A stretch of 5,585 nt of DNA, taken from contig JALSHN010000054.1 in NCBI GenBank assembly GCA_026982215.1, forward strand, positions 1-5,585, given 5' to 3'. The translations under genes and the position numbers were made by a program. The notes beneath the pieces were generated by a model. It was given only the letters and a program-made list of their open reading frames with translations, was not told where the DNA came from and searched no databases. The stretch comes from Gammaproteobacteria bacterium. GTDB taxonomy: Bacteria > Pseudomonadota > Gammaproteobacteria > S012-40. This document shows positions 1-4,928 of the stretch, one piece after another (positions within the stretch are counted from its first letter, which is position 1; each line of letters starts with the position of its first letter).

Positions 1-1
1 T

Positions 2-139
2 GAGGACGACGAGGCCCTGGTGGGGGGATATACCCGTGACAGCATCGGTCCGGTGTGGTGGGTGGGGGTGCAGGTGGCTGATCTGGCCGCGTGGGGCAAT
101 CGGGGGGCGGTGCACAAGATCGGTGGACGTGATACCTGA
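2..139 (+). CDS. C-terminal tail of an unidentified protein (5' end outside the window)
   Basis: An open frame enters from the left edge and ends at a TGA, giving 45 visible residues. The readable segment is VGVQVADLAAWGNRG, followed by a short basic tail ending GGRDT. The phrase VQVADLAAW is reminiscent of the (L/I)Q(L/I)ADL-A motif near the C-terminus of DUF3800 (RNase H-fold) proteins, but this is a weak resemblance over very few residues. The other frames here are also open because the DNA is GC-rich, so coding is plausible rather than proven. If real, the gene converges on the minus-strand hydrolase, whose stop lies 11 bases away, leaving almost no room for a terminator between them. No function is assigned. 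Confidence 0.42.
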   Translation, partial: EDDEALVGGYTRDSIGPVWWVGVQVADLAAWGNRGAVHKIGGRDT

Positions 140-150
140 GCCCCGTCCGC

Positions 151-1455
151 TCATTCGCCGGGGGCGGTGAGGACGAGCATCTGTCGCAGGAACTGGATGA
201 AGGCCGGGCGGTAGATGTCGTTGTGGCCGTGGATGATGCGGTCGTCCACGCTGATCACCAGGTAGGGGTTGAGGGGGTGGCTGGGTTCGGCAGGGTCGTG
301 GCGCAGCACGGCCCCGGGCAGTTCGACGCTCCAGCCTTCTTCCAGCTCGCCGGCGAGCCACTGGCGGCGGAAGGCCAGCAAGGCGTTCAGTTCTCCGGCT
401 TGCAACCGGCCCTCGCGGGCCAGGTAGCGGCAGCCGCAGGGGCGTTCGTTTTCTTGCGAGAGGTCTTGGACTTCGCCGCGGGCCTCCAGTCGATGGGTGC
501 GGTAGGGGGTGTAGTGGCCCACGGCGTAGAGGTCGGCGCGGCGTTGTTCGCCGTTGCGGTAGGCCTGGGTGAGGGTGGAGAACCAGCGGCCGGTGGGGAA
601 GGCGTAGCGGGTGGCCTTGTCCCCGCGGGAGGTGAGGATGGCCAGCAGCGGGCGTTGTCCGGGGAAGTAGCTGCGTTCCGCGGCCAGCGCGCGCAGGGGT
701 TGGTAGCGTTTGGCTTCGAAGGCAGGGTTCACCAGCACCACCAGATCACCGAAGCCTTGCGGCGATTGGCCGCTGCCTTCCACGTCCACCGCCCGTTCCA
801 GCATCAGTTGTGAGAGGGCGGAATGGACGATCTGGCCACCGAAACTGTGGCCGACGATCACCAGTTGGGTGGCCGAGGGGCTGCCGGCGCCGGTGATGTT
901 GCGGCGGATGGTGCGGATGGAGTCCAGGCGGGCGAACAGTTCGCTCAGGCCGCCGTGGCCCACGCGGTCGGCGGTGTGTTTGCGGTCCCAGAAGCTCAGG
1001 TTGGTGAGGAGGCCGGCGTCGAGGGAGAGGCCGCGCCAACCGACGTAGATGCCACTGATGCCTCGCGGTGGACGGCCTTGGGCGGTGGCGGCGCGCCGTT
1101 CCAGGTCGTTGATGCGGCGCAGGGTCTCGCGGAAACAGGCGACGTTGCCGTCGCAGCTGTGGGCGTTGTGCTTCCAGCCGTGGACGAAGACGATGATGAG
1201 CTGGTCGCGCCGGGCTACGGCTTGACTGAGGTGGTCGATGACCGCCCACATCTGGCCGCGGTCCCAGAACCAGCCTTGGTCGTCCAGTTCCACAAAGCCG
1301 AGGGTGAACTGGGGATGGATTTCCAGGGTGTGCTCGGCGCAGCGGGTGGGGTCGTGGTCGGTCTCGCAGGGGGTGAGATCGGTGTGGTAGGGGGTGAGGG
1401 GGGCGCAGGCGGCCAGGGTCAGGGTCAGCAGTAAAAGGATGGTGTGGCGTGGCAT
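151..1455 (-). CDS. alpha/beta-hydrolase-fold lipoprotein (predicted esterase/lipase-like)
   Basis: Predicted secreted, lipid-anchored serine hydrolase of 434 residues with unknown substrate. Seen: a lipoprotein signal, residues 1-17, with a hydrophobic stretch ending LTLAAC. Cys17 is the acylation site and Ala18 favours outer-membrane sorting. A hydrophobic strand then leads into VFVHGWKHN (His92-Gly93-Trp94), a typical oxyanion segment. A second strand leads into VIVGHSFGGQ, with Ser204 as the GxSxG nucleophile. Asp279 (TSRGDKAT) and His409 or His411 (IIHGHNDIY) are candidate acid and base; these two are inferred. Cysteine pairs (30/39, 101/107, 340/342) could form disulfides in the periplasm. 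The start at 1455 is chosen over an ATG at 1467 because a perfect GGAGGT lies 4 bases before it and it gives a standard short signal peptide. The gene follows the propeller lipoprotein by 35 bases, so the two are probably co-transcribed. The fold assignment is solid; the substrate is unknown. Confidence 0.85.
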   Translation of the reverse strand: MPRHTILLLLTLTLAACAPLTPYHTDLTPCETDHDPTRCAEHTLEIHPQFTLGFVELDDQGWFWDRGQMWAVIDHLSQAVARRDQLIIVFVHGWKHNAHSCDGNVACFRETLRRINDLERRAATAQGRPPRGISGIYVGWRGLSLDAGLLTNLSFWDRKHTADRVGHGGLSELFARLDSIRTIRRNITGAGSPSATQLVIVGHSFGGQIVHSALSQLMLERAVDVEGSGQSPQGFGDLVVLVNPAFEAKRYQPLRALAAERSYFPGQRPLLAILTSRGDKATRYAFPTGRWFSTLTQAYRNGEQRRADLYAVGHYTPYRTHRLEARGEVQDLSQENERPCGCRYLAREGRLQAGELNALLAFRRQWLAGELEEGWSVELPGAVLRHDPAEPSHPLNPYLVISVDDRIIHGHNDIYRPAFIQFLRQMLVLTAPGE

Positions 1456-1459
1456 GGGG

Positions 1460-1465
1460 ACCTCC
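1460..1465 (-). promoter_or_regulatory. Shine-Dalgarno site GGAGGT deciding the start of the hydrolase lipoprotein
   Basis: On the minus strand the sequence reads ATGGAGGTCCCCATG. The GGAGGT sits 4 bases before the ATG at 1455 and overlaps the alternative upstream ATG at 1467. A full anti-SD match next to the codon that opens a compact lipoprotein signal makes 1455 the better start. Confidence 0.6.
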
Positions 1466-1490
1466 ATGGTCTCTCCCTCGTCCGACGAGC

Positions 1491-2480
1491 TCAGGGGGGC
1501 GGGACGATGCCGTAGACGCCATTGTCAACGCTGGCGGCTTCTGCACCGTCGCTGGCGGTGTAGCTGTACACGGCGCTGTTGCGGCCCACCAGGATGAAGC
1601 GATCCCCCGTCCAGGTCACCCGGGTGAGGATGGGTTCGCCGGGAATGGTCTGCAGTTGCCAGTCGATGCCGTCGGCGCTGGTGAGCAGGGCGCCGAGGTT
1701 GCCCACGGCCACGTAGCCGCCGTCTCCGGCGGCCACGTCGCTGAGGTGGGGGGGGGTGGCAGGGGCTTCCCGGCGTTGCCAGGTGAGGCCGCCGTCGTCG
1801 CTGGTGACGATGGCCCCCGTTCCGCCCAAGGCCACCAGGCGCGTGCCGTCGTCGGCGATTCCTTCCAGGCAGTCGGGGAGGGCAGGGAGGTCACGGGCGG
1901 TCCAGTTGAGGCCGTCGTCGTCACTGGTGAGGACGGTGTTGCAGCCCACGGCGATGAGTCGGCCGGCGGTCTGGATCACGTCGCCGAGGTAGGGGGAAGC
2001 GGTGAGTTCGTCAGGGAAGGGGATCTCGGTCCACGTGTCGCCGTCCTCGCTCACCAGGATGCCTTCACCCACCGCCACCAAGCGGCTGCCGGTCCAGATC
2101 ATGCGGCGGTATTCCAGCGGGTGAGCGTTCAGGGTGCCCACCGTCCAGGTGATGCCGTCGGGGCTGTGGAGCAGGGCGTTGGCCTGGGTGTCGTCCGCCA
2201 GGGCGAGTACGGCGTAGCCGATGGCGGTGAATCGGGAACCGTCCCAGGCGATGGCGCCGAGGGGTTGCAGGGTACCGCTCTCCCAGGCACGCCAGTTGCG
2301 GCCGTCGTCGCTGGTGAGGATGGCGCCGCCGGCCTCGCCAGCCACCAGTCTCGGGCCGTTGCCGTCGAGGCTGAGGAGCGCAAAGCTCGGCCCGCCGGTG
2401 GTGGGGTCGGGGTCGGATTCGGGGAGTGAGCAGGCGCCGAGGGCGAGGATCAGTGACAGGAGGGTGAGTTGGCGGGGCAT
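1491..2480 (-). CDS. Asp-box (BNR/YCF48-like) beta-propeller lipoprotein
   Basis: Predicted outer-membrane lipoprotein of 329 residues. Seen: an N-terminal signal with lipobox LGAC (Cys17, then Ser18), then an acidic/Pro-rich linker (about 19-31). Six repeats of about 40-50 residues follow. Each has an Asp-box-like turn: SDDGRNW 57-63, SPDGITW 106-112, SEDGDTW 144-150, SDDDGLNW 186-193, SDDGGLTW 227-234, SADGIDW 268-274. Each is followed by a strand of the type WxGxRfvAvG (about 79-88, 129-138, 170-179, 210-219, 251-260, 290-299). Known: Asp-box repeats occur in sialidases, YCF48/HCF136 and other propellers, where they are structural turns rather than catalytic. Inference: a six-bladed binding or scaffold protein, not an enzyme; sialidase catalytic arginines are not evident. 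The start at 2480 gives a clean signal peptide and has AGGGA 9 bases upstream; ATGs at 2543 and 2510 would put about 10-20 non-signal residues in front. A promoter lies directly upstream, and the hydrolase lipoprotein gene follows after 35 bases. Confidence 0.85.
   Translation of the reverse strand: MPRQLTLLSLILALGACSLPESDPDPTTGGPSFALLSLDGNGPRLVAGEAGGAILTSDDGRNWRAWESGTLQPLGAIAWDGSRFTAIGYAVLALADDTQANALLHSPDGITWTVGTLNAHPLEYRRMIWTGSRLVAVGEGILVSEDGDTWTEIPFPDELTASPYLGDVIQTAGRLIAVGCNTVLTSDDDGLNWTARDLPALPDCLEGIADDGTRLVALGGTGAIVTSDDGGLTWQRREAPATPPHLSDVAAGDGGYVAVGNLGALLTSADGIDWQLQTIPGEPILTRVTWTGDRFILVGRNSAVYSYTASDGAEAASVDNGVYGIVPPP
1748..1756. repeat. Nine-base G/C homopolymer inside the propeller gene
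   Basis: A run of nine G on the plus strand (nine C in the coding strand) encodes the Thr-Pro-Pro-His stretch near residues 242-245 of the propeller lipoprotein, between its fifth and sixth Asp boxes. Tracts this long can slip in replication or be miscalled in sequencing. The reading frame is intact as given. Confidence 0.7.
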
Positions 2481-2508
2481 GGAAAACGGTCCCTGGGGGC
2501 GAGGGGCC

Positions 2509-2537
2509 ATTTTACGGGGCGGGGTGGATGGGGACAA
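2509..2537 (-). promoter_or_regulatory. Predicted sigma70-type promoter for the lipoprotein pair
   Basis: On the minus strand a -35 TTGTCC (2537-2532, 4 of 6 match to TTGACA) and a -10 TAAAAT (2514-2509, 5 of 6 match to TATAAT) are separated by exactly 17 bases of C-rich sequence. Such an AT-rich hexamer stands out in this GC-rich window. The predicted transcript would start near 2502 and give a leader of about 22 bases to the ATG at 2480. It lies in the only sizeable gap between minus-strand genes. This is a pattern match, not proof of activity. Confidence 0.5.
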
Positions 2538-2539
2538 TG

Positions 2540-2550
2540 CCACGCCGTGG
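2540..2550. promoter_or_regulatory. 11-bp perfect dyad upstream of the -35 box (possible operator)
   Basis: CCACG-C-CGTGG reads the same on both strands, with five-base arms and one central base. It sits 2 bases upstream of the predicted -35 box, centred near -43 relative to the inferred start, where activators often bind. It also lies just after the stop of the small membrane-protein gene. The arms are short, the loop is one base and no T-run follows, so a terminator is unlikely. Chance occurrence in GC-rich DNA cannot be excluded. Confidence 0.22.
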
Positions 2551-2552
2551 GT

Positions 2553-2705
2553 TCAAAATAAGGTGTAGACGAAGGGGGCGAGGGCGGAGCCGGGGCCGAT
2601 GACCAGCAGGGCGCCGAGCAGCAGCAGGACGAGCAGCAGGGGGAGGAGCCAGTAGCGTTTGTGGCTGCGGGCGAAGTCCCAGAGGTCTTTGATGAGTTCC
2701 CACAT
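2553..2705 (-). CDS. 50-residue one-helix membrane protein, DUF5989/SxtK-like
   Basis: Small integral membrane protein of unknown function. Seen: an N-terminal amphipathic segment (MWELIKDLWDFARSHKRYW), then a hydrophobic helix at about 20-37 rich in Leu, then a C-terminus GPGSALAPFVYTLF. From memory of the family, DUF5989 proteins, including SxtK of saxitoxin clusters, are about 50 residues. They share this layout: a basic-aromatic N-terminus, one helix, and a GSALAPFIYTLF-like end. The ATG lies 3 bases after the stop of the carbamoyltransferase-SxtJ fusion (TGA GTC ATG) with no good Shine-Dalgarno site, so translational coupling is likely. Inference: it partners the SxtJ-like domain in the membrane. 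Its size makes it easy to miss in annotation. Its position beside a carbamoyltransferase and the conserved C-terminus make the call strong despite the length. Confidence 0.85.
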   Translation of the reverse strand: MWELIKDLWDFARSHKRYWLLPLLLVLLLLGALLVIGPGSALAPFVYTLF

Positions 2706-2708
2706 GAC

Positions 2709-4928
2709 TCAGAAGGGTTTGTCCATGCCGCTCAGCGGGGGGCTGGGGCGGCGGTAGCTGGCGGCTTGCGGGTCTCGGCGCCGTTCCATGGGGTCGTGCC
2801 CCAGGGCGCGGCGCAGCCAGCCCAGGGGGGTGACCAGCAGGCAATATACCACGGTGAGGATCACCGGGGTGGTGATTCGGCCCATGAGCAGGCCGAAGCG
2901 CAGCCAGCCGTGGTAGAGGGGGGTGAGGCTGGTGGGGAGGAGGAGTCCCCACAGGGCCCAGGCACCGGCGGCGGCGATCAGCCAGAGGGGGATGGGGTGT
3001 GCGGTCAGCCAGGGGATGAGGAGTCCGAACAGCAGCACCACGGCCGCGGCGGTGCTGAGGGCGAATTGCCGTAGCCGTTTGGGGGTGGCCTCGGGGAGCG
3101 GGGGGTGCTCGGGTTCGGGCGGTGGTGGGGGGGCGTCGAGGCGCTGGGCCAGCTCGGGGGGTTGGTCGCGTTTGTCCACCAGGAAGTCGCCGATGGCCAG
3201 CAGGTCCATGTCGGTGCGGGCGAAGCAGCGCAGGGCGTCGCGGGGGGTGAGGACGATGGGTTCGCCGCGGATGTTGAAGGAGGTGTTGACCACCATGGGG
3301 CAGCCGCTTCGGCGATGGAAGGCCTGGATGAGGCGGTGGAAACGGGGGTGGGTCTGGGGGTGGACGCTCTGCAGACGGGCGCTGCCGTCCACGTGGGTGA
3401 CGGCGGCGACCGGTGAGCGGGGATGGCGGAGTTTGTCCAGACCTCGGGCCTGTTGTGGGAGGGGGCGCAGGTGCTGGGCTTTGAGCGGGCTGACGAACAG
3501 CATGTAGGGGCTGGGCCGCTCCATCTCGAACCATTCGGCTTGGTGTTCGGCCAGCACGGCGGGGGCGAAGGGGCGGAAGGATTCGCGAAATTTGATCTTG
3601 AGGTTGATGCGTGACTGCATCTCGGGAGGGCGGGGGTCGCCGAGGATGGAACGGTTGCCCAGGGCGCGGGGGCCGAATTCGGCCCGTCCTTGGAACCAGC
3701 CGACGACGCGCCCTTGGTCCAGGGCCTCGGCGACGGTGTGATCGAGGGCATCGGGGTCGAGGCGGCGGTAGCGGGCGCCGGCTTGGCGCAGGGTGGTTTC
3801 GATGGTGTCCGTGTCGTATTCCGGCCCGAGGAGGGCGCCTTGCATGGCGTCGGGCTGGCTGGGATGGCGGGGGCGGTCCAGGTGGTGGTGCCACGCCAGC
3901 AGGGCCGCACCGAGGGCGCCGCCGGCGTCACCGGCGGCGGGTTGGATCCAGATGTCGCGGTAGGGACCCTGGGTGCGCAGTTTGCCGTTGGCGACGCAGT
4001 TCAAGGCCACGCCGCCGGCCAGGCAGAGGTGGTCGAGGCCGGTCTCGCGGTGCAGGGTGGTGGCCAGGCGGTGGACGATTTCTTCGGTGACCGCTTGGAT
4101 GGAGGCGGCGATGTCCATGTGGTGTTGTTGCAGTTCGCCTTCAGGCTCTCGCGGTGGCCCCCCGAACAGGCGGTGGAAGCGTTCGGTGGTCATCCGGCGC
4201 GTCCCGGCGAAGTCGAAGTAGTTCAGATCGAGGCGGAAGCTGCCGTCGTCTTTGAGGTCGATGAGCTCGTCGAGGATGCGTTGGACGTGGCGCGGTTCGC
4301 CGTAGGGGGCCAGGCCCATGAGTTTGTATTCCCCGGAGTTGACCCGGAAGCCGCAGTAGGCGGTGAAGGCGGAGTAGAGCAGGCCGAGGGAGTGGGGGAA
4401 GTCTTGTTGCCATAGAGGGGTGAGGCGGTGGCCGTGGCCGTGCCAGGCGGAGGTGGTGGCCCATTCGCCCACGCCGTCGAGGCAGAGGACGGCGGCCTCG
4501 GGATAGGGGCTGGGGTAGAAGGCGGAGGCGGCGTGGGCGGCGTGGTGGGCAGCGAACAGCAGCGGGGGAAGCGGGCCGCCCAGTTCGGCGAGCCGTTCAC
4601 GGATGAGGCGTTTCTGGAACAGTTTTTCTTTCAGCCATACGGGCATGGAGCGGACGAAGGCGGGGAGGGTGCGGGGGGCGAGGGCGAGGTGGGTCTGGAG
4701 GATGCGGTCGAATTTGAGCAGCGGTTTGTCGTAGAAGACGACGTAATCGACGGCGTCGAGGCCGATGCCGGCCTGTTGCAGGCAGTAGCGTGTGGCGTGA
4801 CGGGGGAAGGCGGGATCGTTCTTGCGGCGGGTGAAGCGTTCTTCTTGAGCACAGGCGATGATTTCGCCGTCACGGATCAGGGCGGCGGCGCTGTCGTGGT
4901 AGAAGGCGGAGAGTCCGAGGATGTTCAT
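2709..4928 (-). CDS. NodU/CmcH-family O-carbamoyltransferase fused to a C-terminal SxtJ-like membrane domain
   Basis: Predicted to transfer a carbamoyl group from carbamoyl phosphate, through carbamoyl-AMP, to a hydroxyl on an unknown acceptor. Seen in 739 residues: a Kae1-like domain (1 to about 350) opening MNILGLSAFYHDSAAAL; a metal-site motif H128-x3-H132; LDGVGEW with D151; GEYKLMGLAPYG (199-210); LAGGVALN (303-310); and AAGDAGGA with D334. The C-terminal domain (about 360-590) carries GRAEFGPRALGNRSILGDPR (414-433), KFRESFRPFAP (446-456) and NTSFNIRGEPIV (548-559). By analogy with TobZ, H128, H132, D151 and D334 probably bind the metal. A Pro-rich linker (599-616) leads to an SxtJ-like region (617-739) with about three hydrophobic segments (622-641, 647-665, 685-703) and a GHDPMERR...SYRRP tail. 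Usual family members stop near 600 residues, so the extension is unusual. The ATG overlaps the upstream SGNH stop as ATGA. Catalytic residues look intact. The acceptor cannot be read from the sequence. Confidence 0.93.
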   Translation of the reverse strand: MNILGLSAFYHDSAAALIRDGEIIACAQEERFTRRKNDPAFPRHATRYCLQQAGIGLDAVDYVVFYDKPLLKFDRILQTHLALAPRTLPAFVRSMPVWLKEKLFQKRLIRERLAELGGPLPPLLFAAHHAAHAASAFYPSPYPEAAVLCLDGVGEWATTSAWHGHGHRLTPLWQQDFPHSLGLLYSAFTAYCGFRVNSGEYKLMGLAPYGEPRHVQRILDELIDLKDDGSFRLDLNYFDFAGTRRMTTERFHRLFGGPPREPEGELQQHHMDIAASIQAVTEEIVHRLATTLHRETGLDHLCLAGGVALNCVANGKLRTQGPYRDIWIQPAAGDAGGALGAALLAWHHHLDRPRHPSQPDAMQGALLGPEYDTDTIETTLRQAGARYRRLDPDALDHTVAEALDQGRVVGWFQGRAEFGPRALGNRSILGDPRPPEMQSRINLKIKFRESFRPFAPAVLAEHQAEWFEMERPSPYMLFVSPLKAQHLRPLPQQARGLDKLRHPRSPVAAVTHVDGSARLQSVHPQTHPRFHRLIQAFHRRSGCPMVVNTSFNIRGEPIVLTPRDALRCFARTDMDLLAIGDFLVDKRDQPPELAQRLDAPPPPPEPEHPPLPEATPKRLRQFALSTAAAVVLLFGLLIPWLTAHPIPLWLIAAAGAWALWGLLLPTSLTPLYHGWLRFGLLMGRITTPVILTVVYCLLVTPLGWLRRALGHDPMERRRDPQAASYRRPSPPLSGMDKPF

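Noticed and set aside
141..165. CCCCG...CGGGG inverted repeat between the convergent genes as a terminator
   Set aside because: The arms are short, the loop is long, it partly lies within the hydrolase coding end, and no T-run follows on either strand.
223..1434. Plus-strand open frames opposite the hydrolase lipoprotein
   Set aside because: They are low-complexity antisense frames expected in GC-rich DNA; the minus frame holds the HGW and GHSFGG motifs.
1449..2429. Long plus-strand open frame (326 codons) opposite the propeller gene
   Set aside because: It mirrors the minus-strand gene. Its protein is rich in Gly, Ala, Val and Asp with no recognisable domain, while the minus frame has a signal peptide and six clear repeats.
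1491..2480. Sialidase assignment for the Asp-box protein
   Set aside because: Asp boxes alone are structural. I see no arginine triad or FRIP-like motif, so an enzymatic role is not supported.
2481..2543. Upstream ATG codons at 2543 and 2510 as starts for the propeller lipoprotein
   Set aside because: They would add charged, Pro-rich residues before the signal peptide, and the 2510 ATG overlaps the predicted -10 box. The ATG at 2480 gives a normal lipoprotein signal.
2512..3894. Long minus-strand frame (460 codons) overlapping the carbamoyltransferase
   Set aside because: It is dominated by Pro, Arg and His and lacks domains, while the overlapping frame carries all the family motifs.
2709..4928. 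A saxitoxin biosynthesis cluster
   Set aside because: Only I, J and K-like parts are present. No sxtA-type polyketide synthase, amidinotransferase or oxygenase genes are visible, and these three parts are known beside many unrelated carbamoyltransferases.
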